Assembly (NCBI GenBank): GCA_949152475.1
Contig: OX424559.1
Span: forward strand, 19,685,809 to 19,749,808
From: Terebella lapidaria
Taxonomy: Eukaryota; Annelida; Polychaeta; Terebellida; Terebellidae
Direction: 5' to 3'
Length of the DNA: 64,000 bases
Part shown: one piece after another, positions 34,805 to 45,113 of the stretch
Numbering within the stretch: position 1 is the first letter of the stretch
Layout of the letters: the number at the start of each line of letters is the position of its first letter
Notes under the pieces: generated by a model
Seen by the model: the letters and a program-made list of their open reading frames with translations, nothing else
What the model was told of the DNA's origin: nothing
The model's database searches: none
Made by a program: the position numbers and the translations under genes

Positions 34805-36528
34805 TCTTTTTTTTTGCTGGAAACGACTCAAAACGAATAGTGACTCGATTTGGGACAACAAAATTTTTTTTCACCGACCTGTCAAAAAATCAAAATGGCC
34901 GCCACATGCGAACCGGAGATTCAAAGGCAACGAAACTTATACACGTCATAGAAATACATGAGGAATGTTTCGATACAAAAATCTCAAAACTGATCAGACA
35001 GTTTTTGAGAAAATGGCCACCAAAGTCCAAAATTGGCAATTTTTCGTCAAAAATGGCCACCAAATCGGCAAAAACGATTCAATCAAAAAAAATTTTAAAT
35101 TAGGCCAAGGGCCAAAGATAGGTTACCGGACAATGTTTAATATTTTAGATGTTAGCCAGGTCACTGGTTGAATTCAAGGTCAGGAGAATATTCAGCATAT
35201 ATAACATCAAGCATATATCATGTCCACAGTTGATTGCTAAGCTGTAAATTCAATAATCAGCGAGACATCAGCAATTTTGTGCAGTGGCCTTAAATGAAGG
35301 GGCAAAGGTCGAATTCAAGGTCATCAAAATACTAAGTGTATACCATTTTCTATATCATGCCCACAATTGATTCCCAAGCCATACAGTCAATAGAGGATTA
35401 AGGTATGCGCCAGTTTGTCCTTGGACCTTGAAAATGAGGTCAGAGGTCGAATGCAAGGTCCGAGAATATTCAGCATATATCATTTCCTACATGTCCACAA
35501 TTGATTCCTAAGCTGTAAAATCGATAATAAGTGAGATATTAGCCATTTTGTCCTGTGACCTTGAAAATGAGGTCAAAGGTCAAATTCAGGGTCATGACAA
35601 TAATCTGCATATATCATTTCCTAATGTTCATAACTGATTCCTAAGCTGTAAAGTCGATAACAAGCGAGATATTAGCCATTTTGTCCTATGACCTTGAAAA
35701 TGTCGTCAAAGGTCAAATTCAAGGTCATCAGAATATTCAGCATATATCATTTCTTATATGTCCACAATTGATTCCTAAGCTGTAGAGTCGATAATAAGTG
35801 AGATATTAGCCATTTTGTCCTGTGACCTTGAAATTGAGGTCAGAGGTCAAATTCAAGGTCACGAGAATATTCAGCATATATCATTTCCTATATGTCCACA
35901 ATTGATTCCTAGTCTCTAATCCCAATATTAAGTGAGATAATAGGCATAATGTGTCCCATTATAAAGCATAGGAGAATTTAACATGGGAAAGTCCCATTTG
36001 GGCCGAGTTTGGGCCAAAATGGCCCACTTCGAGCGATTCAAGCACAACAAAATTTATAGACATCATAGGAGTACATATGAGGAGTGTTATGTATCAAAAA
36101 GAAAAAAAGTTACTGAACAGATTTTGAGAAAATGGCCACCAAAGTCCAAAATCAGGCATTTTTCGTCGAAAACGGCCGCCCTTTTGAAAAAAATGCGAAA
36201 ATCAAAAAACTAAAAAATACCTCCTTCTTGAATTATTTTTAAGTATTTTTGTGTAAAATTTCAGAAGAATTCGCCTGTAAACAAAAAAGATAAAAATGTG
36301 GACGACGACGACGACGACGGACGACAGACGACGGACGTAACGCCATGCCAATAGGTTATCGGACCATAGGTCCGGTAACCTAAAAAAACGTCTTTAGATA
36401 CTGGCCCAAGGTATGTTCTGACAAATTTATGGGGAAATTCATCATGCAAAAAAAAAGTTACAGACCAGGATGGATGGACGAAAAACCACGATAATAGCTC
36501 ATCGGCCCAAAGGGCCTGTAACCTAAAA
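34805..36528 (+). repeat. AGGTCA repeat family B, copy 2, split by a family A element
   Basis: The left part 34805-35099 has AAATGGCCGCCACATGCGAA, ACTGATCAGACAG and GGCAATTTTTCGTC. After the inserted family A copy it resumes at 36384 with TGGCCCAAGGTATGTTCTGAC and ends in CGGCCCAAAGGGCCTGTAACC. The uninterrupted order is visible at 45400-45776. The 5' part is missing. Confidence 0.7.
35100..36383 (+). repeat. AGGTCA repeat family A, copy 1 (internal units of about 134 bp)
   Basis: It starts TTAGGCCAAGGGCC, GGTTACCGGACAAT and ends TTATCGGACC, GGTCCGGTAACCTAA, an inverted TAGGTTACCGGAC pair. The middle is a tandem array, each unit holding ATATTAGCCATTTTGTCC, GTGACCTTGAAAATGAGG, TCAAAGGTCAAATTCAAGG and CACAATTGATTCCTAAGC. 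It is a non-coding, non-autonomous DNA element, inserted in family B copy 2. Confidence 0.8.
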
Positions 36529-38010
36529 ACAGTTATTTTCACCCATCTGAATACGTTTCAAGAACTTTGAAATCCTAGCAGATTGAGCAGCACGCGAAAT
36601 GACTGGTCACTCAAAGTTAATTTATTGCATCATATTGATCATATAGGAGACACTGATTATCATCTGGATGCAATCAAGGTGACGTGCATAAGCAATCTGT
36701 TTATGTTGTATATTTGATTGTAAATGTAAAGGTTTTGGAATTCATGCTAAACGCCTGGAATCAGACTCGTTTCGTGGGTCACTATATCAAGTTAATTGCA
36801 ATTTACTTAATATTGGTTCACATTACAAAAGTCGGCACATAATTTATTGGTGCAAACATATCTTGTCAGATCTCAGAACTTACTGGAAATTTATATAAAG
36901 TAAATACGGCACTATGACCATTATGAAACAATGGTTGTTTTTCTGTCGTGTGTGTTTCTCGTTGGTATATCTATGAAAATGTATATCCATATGGATATTC
37001 CGAGATTTCATGAGATATGTTCCCGCCAATAAGTTATGTGCCAACTTTATCAATTGCAACTACTGGAATTCATTTGATCTGGTTTGATCATATGATAAGT
37101 TTTATCAGTTTCTTTTTATAAAGCCATGATCATAAGGGTTAATTGGTGATAGTTACTGATTATGATGCGTAGTTCATCGTGAGTAAACTGCTCAGATGCA
37201 ATTTGATTAAACATTAGCACAAATCAAAGATAAAATACAGTTTGAGCACCCGACTCAATAAGCGTTGCATATAAATGTAACGACTGCCTGTCATTGTAAT
37301 TCAGTCATGAATGCTCATACAAGTTATATTGATGGGTAACTTATTTGTTAATTTACACATTACTGTCTGCGTGTTGTGCAATTTAGCGTTTCTCTAATAT
37401 TGTGGCGTAACATGGCCAAAACCAACAATCATGATTCGAGCTTATAAGCTCAGAACTGATCAGGATGTATACAGTATAGCGGATTTATTACATAAACATG
37501 CATATTACATAAAGTATCATGAATAGATAGACTGATGAATGTCCAAAGTGAATTTGAGACAAACTGACAATAGAAGGTTAATGAAATTTGGTTGAAATTC
37601 GCCCATCTTATTCTCTCTGAAAATATACTTTTATACTGGTTATGTCGATACACATACATGTATTGAATTTGCACACAAACACATCAACAGTGCATACATA
37701 TATAGCTGACAAAACATATTCTACACTATATACAAAACTTGGAGAATACAATTTTTATGCAAAACATTCAGCTATTCCAATCATACATGGCATTGATATA
37801 CACACCAATATTGGATTTTTGGATTTAAGCACAAAAACATAGCACCATGGGTGCTGTAGCTTACCGGCAATCATGTGAATTGCGTAGAATACTGAATACA
37901 TATAAATTGTTACACTGATGTTGAAATCTATATGTTAAAACATATTCGTAAATGTTGATGGAAACACATTTTCTGTACGGACTATAATACGAAATCAAGA
38001 TACATCAAGT
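36529..38010. other. Spacer with duplicated receptor-flank sequences
   Basis: No gene is seen. Positions 36998-37045 resemble 15250-15310, upstream of the Ig receptor. Positions 37640-37800 (AAAACATTCAGCTATTCCAA, CATTGATATACACA) resemble two tandem stretches at 45790-46040, downstream of the second receptor. Confidence 0.45.
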
Positions 38011-38662
38011 TACATTACAGAGATCGGCGATTCAAGGGCAACAAAACTTGTAAACATCATAAAGATACAAAAGAGGAATCTTTTGAAACAATAATTTCCA
38101 AACTGATCAGACAGTTTTCGAGAAAGGACAGACCAGGTGCAAATTTGAGCATTTTTCGACCCAAAATGTCTGTTTTGACCTTTCAAGGTCATCCAAGGTC
38201 AAATTCAAGGTCACCACACAAGTCGCCATATATGACTTCCCATTTGAAAGTGCTAATATCTAAGCTCTATCTTCAAGCGTTCTATGAGTATAGTCCTGGC
38301 AGCTCTCATTATGAAGGAAAAAAGTGCCAAAAATTTTCTAAGTCCAAACATTTTTTCAAAGGGTGAAAATTTTTTTTTGCCTAGAAATGACCCAAAATGG
38401 ATAGTAATGCAATTTGGGGCAAAACAATTTTTTTTCGCTGACCCGCCAAAAAATTCAAAATGGCTGCCACACAGTGATCGGCGATTCAAGGGCAACAAAA
38501 CTTGTAAACATCATAAAGATACAAAGGGGAATCTTTTGAAACAATAATCTCAAAACTGATCAGACAAGTTTCGAGAAAGGACAGACCAGGTGCAAATTTG
38601 AGCATTTTTCGACCCAAAAATTGGCTGTTTTATGTTAATAAAACTAGTGTTATATACTATAC

Positions 38663-38811
38663 TTACCTCCAAAACACATTACGGGTTATGGCTTATTAGC
38701 CTTACTGACATAGGAGTTCTCCATAGAGAGAACCCCATTTGGAAAATGGGCTAGACAATGAATTGTCCAAGCCACTAACCCACGTGACCGGATGGTGACG
38801 TCATTCTCGTC
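38663..38811 (+). repeat. DIRS left inverted terminal repeat
   Basis: Begins TTACCTCCAAAACACATTAC and matches the reverse complement of 44965-45113 over 149 bases. Confidence 0.9.
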
Positions 38812-38868
38812 GATTCTAGGAACCAACCAGAAGGAGTATGCGGGGCCGGCCGGGTGGGCAATCTGAAT

Positions 38869-38963
38869 GTGTTTTGGAGGTAAGTATAGTATATAACACT
38901 AGTTTTATTAACATAAAACAGCCAGTTATATGCCTATATCTTACCTCCAAAACACATTACGGG
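38869..38963 (+). repeat. DIRS internal complementary region
   Basis: Reads GTGTTTTGGAGGTAAG ... TTTTATTAACATAAAAC then AGCCAGTTATATGCC ... TTACCTCCAAAACAC. The first half is the complement of the left outer end (38632-38680) and the second half that of the right outer end (45085-45138). In known DIRS elements this region templates completion of the ends. Confidence 0.9.
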
Positions 38964-39380
38964 TAAAATCAGAATAAAGATTGGAGGCGGGGTGCTCCAA
39001 AAAGAACTCTGACATAACCAAAAGCTCAACCCTAGGGCCTCAGTGAGGGACAGGGTGGGCTTTTTCCCTGAATGATTGGAGGAACCAAAGGAGGGTGTCC
39101 TCAGGGTCACCAAAACATTTATGGTTTAACAATAGGGTAAGTAGAAAAAAACACTTACCTCCGAGTGTCGAGTGACTGGCTTCCGGTCATAAGTGACGTA
39201 ACGTATGTACATGAGGATATGCCTTGCTGACGCAACTGAGTCACAATGCATACCGAACTAAGGAGTACGACCGTACTGACATAGGAGACCAATTTAACGG
39301 TAATCGGAACCGGAACTCGCAACACGGAACTTCAACATATGTACAAGAGGAACGTATGTACAAGATGGGCCACGTCATCC

Positions 39381-42300
39381 TCAAGGGGTGACGACGCTCC
39401 GAGCAGCTACCACGGGCCCGAGGTGGTAGCCCTCACTCCCCGTCCACGTCAGGTCTCTAAGGTAGAAAGACGTAAAGGTGTTATGGGATTGCCATGAACA
39501 TGCTTGCATGACCTGATCAAGTGGAACCCGTCCCATATATGCAAGAGAGGCCGCCATGGCCCGAACATCATGGGCGCGTACCTTGAACGAACAGGCGGAG
39601 TCCTGCTCGGCCAAATCGTAACAGGTGCGGATACATTTTTGAATCCAGGATGAGATGGTAGCGGAACGTATGTCCCGTTGGAATTTCAACTGATGTGAAA
39701 TGAACAACAGTCGCTTGCCAGCCCGGAGACCTTTTGTCCGCTTAAGGTACAAGCGCAAAGCCCGCAACGGGCACAGGAGACAGTCTTCCTCGAGATTCGG
39801 GCCTACAGACGCCGACAAAGCCGGAATCGTGAAGGCCAGCGGGGGAGACGACGCCAGCTGGGTTTTCGCCAGGAAAGAAGGGATGACCTGTAAGGAGACC
39901 TGGAGGCCATCCTCTCGCCATCTAACTTTTGAGAAATCCAAGGCGTGGATTTCGCTCCTGCGACGTCCAGAAGCCAGAGCCAGCAGGAAGACTGTCTTCC
40001 AAGTAAGGAACTTTAGGGGGGCGGAAGACATAGGTTCAAAGGGAGCAGACGCCAAACGGTTCAAAACCAGGGATAGATCCCACTCCGGAACTGAGTTACG
40101 GGTAAGCGGACGTTCAACTTTAAAGTTATTGAGCAAGGCGCTCAGATCTTGATCCTCGCCGAGATTGATGCCAGTGTGAGGCAAAATAGTCTTGGCTAGA
40201 GCGGTCCTATAACCCGCTAATGTCGAAGGGGCCGCACCCGCTTGGAATTTCTCCAAGAGAAAATCAGCTACTGTCTGAGCAGAGGCGTTGAATGGATCAA
40301 CCTGCCTGCCATCACACCAAGCAGCGAAGACTCGCCATTTAGACTCATAGACTCCCAAGGATGAGTTTCTATTAGGGCGGGCGATCCTACTGGACACTTC
40401 TGAAGAAAATCCCTTTGCGCGAAGGGATCGCTGGACAGAAGCCACGCGTGGAGGTTCAGGCTCGCGGGTCGGCTGTGAAACAGCTGCGCCCGGGGCTGTT
40501 TGAGAAGGTCGTCCCGAGGGGGTAGGGCCACTGGTTGATCTACCAACAGGCCCAGAAGTTCTGGGAACCAAGGCCGCTGTGGCTGGTATGGAGCGACCAG
40601 GAGAATACGGCATGTGTGGGACCTGATCTTGGCCAAAACCTTGGGCAGCAGAATCGCCGGAGGGTATGCATACCCGAACAGGCCGTCCCAATCCGTGGAC
40701 AACGCGTCGATGGACATCGCAAGGGGGTCCGGAAGCGGAGAGACAAACACTGGAAGCTTGTTGTTCCACCTGGTCGCGAAGAGATCCACTGTAGGGCGGT
40801 CCCACCTGAGGCACAGGGAACTGAACACCTGAGGATGGAGAGACCACTCTGTTGGCTGGATCTGCCCCCTGCGTGACAGCTGGTCCGCCAACACATTCAA
40901 CCGGCCCGGGATGTGACGTGCACGCAAGTAAATGTTCCGAGACCGGCACCACAGAAGAAGCGTCGTGGCCTGCCGACACAGGGTAACGGACTTTGTACCC
41001 CCCTGTTTGTTTATGTAGGCCACGACAGTGGAGTTGTCCGTGGACACCAGGACAGCACGACCAGCACACTCCTCCTCCCAGTGGGCCAGGGCCAGGGAAA
41101 CCGCCTCCAACTCTAAGCGGTTGATGTGCCACGAGCTCTCGGGCTCTGTCCACACCCCAGACACTTCCTTGAAGTCCAGGTGTGCCCCCCAGCCCTCCGT
41201 AGAGGCATCCGTAAATAGATGCTTGGAGGGAGGAGGCTGACGGAAGGGTGAGCCCCGAGTGAGGTTGGTAGCGGACATCCACCACAGTATGGACGCCTTC
41301 CCTGCTGGAGAAAGGACGACCGGTTGCTGAGGGCAATCCGTGGCTGCGATCCACTGGGAGCGAAGGTCGATCTGTAACTCCCGCATGTGGAGTCGACTGT
41401 AAGGAACTAACTTCTCGGTTGCTGCCAGCAACCCGAGCATCGACTGCCAGACCTGTGCTGACTGACTGGGCTCGTCCAAGAATCTGCGGAGTAAGGACCG
41501 TATCTTTGACAGCCGCTCCTCCGTGGGAAAAACCATACCCAGCTGTGTCTTGTACCGGTACCCGACAAACACGAAGTCCTGGGCCGGCGTTAGCTCTGAT
41601 TTCTGGAGATTGACCAGCAAACCCATGCGTTTGCACAAGTCCAGGACCCACTGTAAGTGCCGAGTCAGAACCTCGGGAGACTGGTGATAGACAATCCAGT
41701 CGTCTAGGTACTGGTAGAGGAGGATGCCCTCCTTGTGGGCGAGTATCTGTAACTCTTTCACCACCATTGTGAAGATCCATGGAGCCGGGGACAGTCCGAA
41801 TGGCAGGGCACGGAACTGATACACGGTGCCCCGGTGCACGAAGCGCAGATATTTGCGGGAGACCGGATGAATCGGGATGTGAAAGAACGCGTCCTTCAGA
41901 TCCAGGGAGACAACCCAAGAGTTCTTTGGAAGGGACGAGCGGATCGATTCCGCCGTCTCCATGGCGAACTTGGGGGTCTTGACATGGCGGTTTAGAGCGG
42001 ACAGGTCGATCACGGGGCGCCACCCGCCTGAGCTCTTGGGAGTCAAGAACAGGATACTGTAGTAACCTGGAGAGGAAATTCCTACTTTTTCGAGCGCGTT
42101 TTTGGCCAGCATATCGGCGATCTCGAGCGAGAGTGCTAACCGTTTGGCGTGAGCTCCGGGAAGTGAAAAGGGAATAGGCTCGGTAGCCAGTGCAGGACGC
42201 TGACTGAACTGGATGCGAAAGCCCCTGCGAAGGACCGACACGATCCACGGGCTGGCTCCGAGTGTCTGCCACTCTTGCCAATAATTTGTTAGACGGGCGC

Positions 42301-44075
42301 CCACAGGCTCGCTTGAATTTTGGAACGAGGGTGGGACAGCCAGAGGTATCGCAGGGTCCATCGCAGGGAGCTGATTCTGTGAAGTACTCACCTGCTGCGG
42401 GGGCGGAGGACTTCTTCTCCCCTGCTGGCTTGGGCTTGCCCTTGTGCTTTGACTTCTTGGTCGCTTTACTGCCGGCAGGGGCCCTCTGAAAGGGCTTCTT
42501 CTCCTTCTTCTCCTTGGACTTGGTCGGTGGAGGCTTGGAGGAAGAGGGGGCGTACGCCTGAAGAGGGGAGGCCAGACGCTTGGCGATCGTCTCCGTGAGA
42601 CGCTTACTGGTCGAGACCGACTCCTCCTGACGGGCCAGCTCACGAGCTGCAGGCAGCTTAGACTCTAGGCCGGCGAAGAGAGGTGTGAACCTAGCTTGGC
42701 CTAGAAAATCGTCTCTCCTCAGTAAGTGGAGGACCCACTCCACGTACGTGGACTGCTCCATCCGGTGGGCTGACGCCAAGTCACAAGACTCCAGGAGTTG
42801 GGACGCCGAACGGAGGTGGTCCCCCAGGGACACTAGCTGAGACGGTGGGGATTCCAGGTCTTCCAGCGCTGTCAAGGCAGACTGTAGTTGGCGGTAAGCC
42901 GCAGTACGGAACCAGTCCTCCAGGGAGGACACACAGGTGGCGGCGCGGACGGCGTGGTTCAGGGAGAGTAAGGTCTCCGGCTGAAGGGTCACGGGGCGAG
43001 CCTTGTCGCCAAGGTACTGGGCCGCCGCCTCGGGGAATACCGCTGGCTTATCCAGGTAGTCCGGGTTGGACGGGAGGTAGTCCTTCTTGTGGAAAGGAGG
43101 CCGACGGGGAAACTTCCCCAACTCTGTTTTCCCCTGGTCCAGTGTCTCACAGCGGCGCCGGGAAAACTCCTCGCGGAGCCCGTCCGGGATAGGGAGACCC
43201 CGTCGAGGCTGACGTTCCGGGGAGCACTGGGATGCCAGCAGCGACGTCGGACGCTTAGACACTGTGGGCTTCGGCTCAGCTGGAAAGAGGGTGGGCTCCA
43301 AGGTCGAACGCACGAGGTCGAGCTTGTGATCAAAGGAAAGGTCCTCCTCTCCCTCCTCACTGTCGGCCGGCTCGGCGTCAAGACGAGAGCGCTTGTCGCT
43401 GGGAGCCACGGAAGCCACGACGGAAGCTGGGCGCTTCCTGGAAACTGGAGCCAGTGGCGCCGAAGGAGTAGGCACATCCTGCCCGCACGCAAGCGACTCC
43501 TCCCCAGAGTCCTCATCAGACTCCTCCCCGAAGATCTCCGCAGGCAACTGCTGGGGAGGCTCCAAGGCCTGAGTACGCCGTAAGGCATCTGACGTGGGGG
43601 GAAGGGACACACCCGCGCGGGCGTCCAGGGCTGCCAAAACAGCCGTAACAAGGCTAGCCACATCCATCGCTGGGGCCGCTGGGGGAACTCCAGACGGAGA
43701 GGGGGGCCGAGAGACCACCGAAGAAGGACCTGGCAAGGAAGGCTGGGCCGCCGAGCTAGTCGTCACGGTGAGAGAGGCCGAAGAGGCAGTCAACGCCGAT
43801 GAACTCTGCAAAGAGAAAGAAGCGGTAGAATTCTCTATAGAAGCAGTTGTCAACAGCATGCACTCAAGGCTCGGACCCCGTAGGACGGGGGCCGAGCCCC
43901 GAGCGGGCAACGGCAGGGCAGAAACAGCACTGAGAGTCGAGTGCCGGATCCGCACCCCGGGGCCCGGACCCCGTGGCACGGGGTCCGGGCCCCGTCGGAC
44001 GGAGCCCGGCCCCCGTGACACGGGGCCCGGCCCCCGAAGCACGGGGGCCGGCCTCTGCGACTGAGGCTGTGCCAA
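39381..44075 (-). CDS. DIRS open frame with Gag-like N-part and tyrosine recombinase C-part
   Basis: A 1564-codon frame. The start is an Arg-Gly-Pro repeat stretch (VLRGPGPVSRGPGSVRRGPD). The next part, to about 42400, is a Gag-like, Ser/Pro-rich and Lys-rich region. The middle overlaps the reverse-transcriptase frame and is probably not meaningful protein in this frame. The last about 370 codons are a tyrosine recombinase: Arg in ASGRRRSEIHALD, HxxR in RAHDVRAMAAS and Tyr in TFTSFYLRD. The recombinase of DIRS elements joins the circular DNA copy to the target. Overlapping frames are normal for the family. Confidence 0.8.
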   Translation of the reverse strand: MAQPQSQRPAPVLRGPGPVSRGPGSVRRGPDPVPRGPGPGVRIRHSTLSAVSALPLPARGSAPVLRGPSLECMLLTTASIENSTASFSLQSSSALTASSASLTVTTSSAAQPSLPGPSSVVSRPPSPSGVPPAAPAMDVASLVTAVLAALDARAGVSLPPTSDALRRTQALEPPQQLPAEIFGEESDEDSGEESLACGQDVPTPSAPLAPVSRKRPASVVASVAPSDKRSRLDAEPADSEEGEEDLSFDHKLDLVRSTLEPTLFPAEPKPTVSKRPTSLLASQCSPERQPRRGLPIPDGLREEFSRRRCETLDQGKTELGKFPRRPPFHKKDYLPSNPDYLDKPAVFPEAAAQYLGDKARPVTLQPETLLSLNHAVRAATCVSSLEDWFRTAAYRQLQSALTALEDLESPPSQLVSLGDHLRSASQLLESCDLASAHRMEQSTYVEWVLHLLRRDDFLGQARFTPLFAGLESKLPAARELARQEESVSTSKRLTETIAKRLASPLQAYAPSSSKPPPTKSKEKKEKKPFQRAPAGSKATKKSKHKGKPKPAGEKKSSAPAAGEYFTESAPCDGPCDTSGCPTLVPKFKRACGRPSNKLLARVADTRSQPVDRVGPSQGLSHPVQSASCTGYRAYSLFTSRSSRQTVSTLARDRRYAGQKRARKSRNFLSRLLQYPVLDSQELRRVAPRDRPVRSKPPCQDPQVRHGDGGIDPLVPSKELLGCLPGSEGRVLSHPDSSGLPQISALRAPGHRVSVPCPAIRTVPGSMDLHNGGERVTDTRPQGGHPPLPVPRRLDCLSPVSRGSDSALTVGPGLVQTHGFAGQSPEIRANAGPGLRVCRVPVQDTAGYGFSHGGAAVKDTVLTPQILGRAQSVSTGLAVDARVAGSNREVSSLQSTPHAGVTDRPSLPVDRSHGLPSATGRPFSSREGVHTVVDVRYQPHSGLTLPSASSLQASIYGCLYGGLGGTPGLQGSVWGVDRARELVAHQPLRVGGGFPGPGPLGGGVCWSCCPGVHGQLHCRGLHKQTGGYKVRYPVSAGHDASSVVPVSEHLLACTSHPGPVECVGGPAVTQGADPANRVVSPSSGVQFPVPQVGPPYSGSLRDQVEQQASSVCLSASGPPCDVHRRVVHGLGRPVRVCIPSGDSAAQGFGQDQVPHMPYSPGRSIPATAALVPRTSGPVGRSTSGPTPSGRPSQTAPGAAVSQPTREPEPPRVASVQRSLRAKGFSSEVSSRIARPNRNSSLGVYESKWRVFAAWCDGRQVDPFNASAQTVADFLLEKFQAGAAPSTLAGYRTALAKTILPHTGINLGEDQDLSALLNNFKVERPLTRNSVPEWDLSLVLNRLASAPFEPMSSAPLKFLTWKTVFLLALASGRRRSEIHALDFSKVRWREDGLQVSLQVIPSFLAKTQLASSPPLAFTIPALSASVGPNLEEDCLLCPLRALRLYLKRTKGLRAGKRLLFISHQLKFQRDIRSATISSWIQKCIRTCYDLAEQDSACSFKVRAHDVRAMAASLAYMGRVPLDQVMQACSWQSHNTFTSFYLRDLTWTGSEGYHLGPVVAARSVVTP
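40268..42643 (-). CDS. DIRS reverse transcriptase/RNase H frame
   Basis: A 791-codon frame overlapping the previous one. Reverse-transcriptase blocks: GGWRPVIDLSALNRHV, VVSLDLKDAFFHIPIHP, RALPFGLSPAPWIF and the catalytic YLDDWIVY near 41690. The RNase H part near 41220-40860 has LFTDASTEGWGAHLDF, LELEAVSLAL, STDNSTVVAYINKQGG and ARHIPGRLNVLADQLSRRG. The first 120 codons are low-complexity Arg/Ser/Pro and may not be used. It copies the element RNA into DNA in known relatives. Confidence 0.85.
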   Translation of the reverse strand: MSWPVRRSRSRPVSVSRRRSPSVWPPLFRRTPPLPPSLHRPSPRRRRRRSPFRGPLPAVKRPRSQSTRASPSQQGRRSPPPPQQVSTSQNQLPAMDPAIPLAVPPSFQNSSEPVGARLTNYWQEWQTLGASPWIVSVLRRGFRIQFSQRPALATEPIPFSLPGAHAKRLALSLEIADMLAKNALEKVGISSPGYYSILFLTPKSSGGWRPVIDLSALNRHVKTPKFAMETAESIRSSLPKNSWVVSLDLKDAFFHIPIHPVSRKYLRFVHRGTVYQFRALPFGLSPAPWIFTMVVKELQILAHKEGILLYQYLDDWIVYHQSPEVLTRHLQWVLDLCKRMGLLVNLQKSELTPAQDFVFVGYRYKTQLGMVFPTEERLSKIRSLLRRFLDEPSQSAQVWQSMLGLLAATEKLVPYSRLHMRELQIDLRSQWIAATDCPQQPVVLSPAGKASILWWMSATNLTRGSPFRQPPPSKHLFTDASTEGWGAHLDFKEVSGVWTEPESSWHINRLELEAVSLALAHWEEECAGRAVLVSTDNSTVVAYINKQGGTKSVTLCRQATTLLLWCRSRNIYLRARHIPGRLNVLADQLSRRGQIQPTEWSLHPQVFSSLCLRWDRPTVDLFATRWNNKLPVFVSPLPDPLAMSIDALSTDWDGLFGYAYPPAILLPKVLAKIRSHTCRILLVAPYQPQRPWFPELLGLLVDQPVALPPRDDLLKQPRAQLFHSRPASLNLHAWLLSSDPFAQRDFLQKCPVGSPALIETHPWESMSLNGESSLLGVMAGRLIHSTPLLRQ

Positions 44076-44872
44076 GCGCAGAATACCCGAAGGGTCGGGT
44101 CCGGACCCCGTACGGGGTCCGGACTCCGCGCCATCACACTAACCAGAGCACCGCTACGACGGGCCACACAAAGCCCCTGGACCGAAGTCCGGGGGCCGGA
44201 CCCCATACGGGGTCCGGACCCCGAGGGCCGGGAACCGAAAAACGCGGGAGAACTGGCCAGAAAAGGCGCGGGCGCAGCTGCAGGAACCTGTCCGCCGATA
44301 ACAGCGGAGGTGACACGCGCAAACAGGATCCCCGCTGACGGTACATGAAATACACAGTGAATTGACTCCCGGGGCGTGCCACCGTGGGTCGAGTGCGACT
44401 CTCCCACCAGCAGATCACCCGCGGAACAAAACAAAGAGGAAGGGGAAGAAAACTTAGCTTCTAGGCAAACCAGGGTACGATCCAGCTTGCCCAGCAGGGC
44501 AGAAGTCTTCCTCTCCTGACGGCGGCGACGCTTGGCCGACGACGCGGAAGATGAAGAGGACGGGGCTGGAGACACTTGACGGGACAACTTGTCTCTCCGT
44601 GCGAGAACAGCTCCAAGAACCTGCCCCCACTCCTCCCGCGAACGGTCCGCACACAAACCGCACGTAAGTTGATCCGTATGCACCGGGTCCTGGCACGCAA
44701 TACACTCTGAGTGTACTTCCCACGACGGAAGCTGCTGCCCGCACTGAGCACAGCGGCGCATCACGGCAAGAGGGGAGTCCGCGCTCCAAACACAAAACGA
44801 AGTCCGAGGAGCGGAAACTATCCACGCGAAGCACGCCAAAAGAGCGAGGAAAAGAAATATCCAAAAAGGCAT
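43850..44872 (-). CDS. DIRS 5' frame with cysteine-rich motif
   Basis: Near 44760-44650 it encodes MRRCAQCGQQLPSWEVHSEC followed by IACQDPVH and CGLC, a C-x2-C/H-x3-C-x2-C/H/C-x2-C arrangement seen at the start of many DIRS first proteins. The next stretch is Ser-rich and Lys/Arg-rich. The latter part runs over the GC-rich Arg-Gly-Pro minisatellite at 43860-44230. How this frame relates to the 1564-codon frame in expression is not decided here. Confidence 0.6.
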   Translation of the reverse strand: MPFWIFLFLALLACFAWIVSAPRTSFCVWSADSPLAVMRRCAQCGQQLPSWEVHSECIACQDPVHTDQLTCGLCADRSREEWGQVLGAVLARRDKLSRQVSPAPSSSSSASSAKRRRRQERKTSALLGKLDRTLVCLEAKFSSPSSLFCSAGDLLVGESHSTHGGTPRESIHCVFHVPSAGILFARVTSAVIGGQVPAAAPAPFLASSPAFFGSRPSGSGPRMGSGPRTSVQGLCVARRSGALVSVMARSPDPVRGPDPTLRVFCAWHSLSRRGRPPCFGGRAPCHGGRAPSDGARTPCHGVRAPGCGSGTRLSVLFLPCRCPLGARPPSYGVRALSACC

Positions 44873-44964
44873 GCAAAGAAAGTGTTCGTAAGACGATGAA
44901 AACTAAAAAAAATCGCAAAGTTATGTCAGCAAGGCAAATCCAATGTGGTAGAGCAGCCATAGGA

Positions 44965-45113
44965 GACGAGAATAACGTCACCATCCGGTCACGTGGGTTA
45001 GTGGCTTGGACAATTCATTGTCTAGCCCATTTTCCAAATGGGGTTCTCTCTATGGAGAACTCCTATGTCAGTAAGGCTAATAAGCCATAACCCGTAATGT
45101 GTTTTGGAGGTAA
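44965..45113 (-). repeat. DIRS right inverted terminal repeat
   Basis: Ends GTGTTTTGGAGGTAA; complement of the left repeat with one visible difference (GTTATT against GTCATT). Confidence 0.9.

Noticed and set aside
42989-43663. Extra genes among the GC-rich open frames at 39.7-44.9 kb on both strands
   Set aside because: GC-rich DNA has few stops; only the frames with DIRS zinc-finger, reverse-transcriptase/RNase H and recombinase motifs have support.
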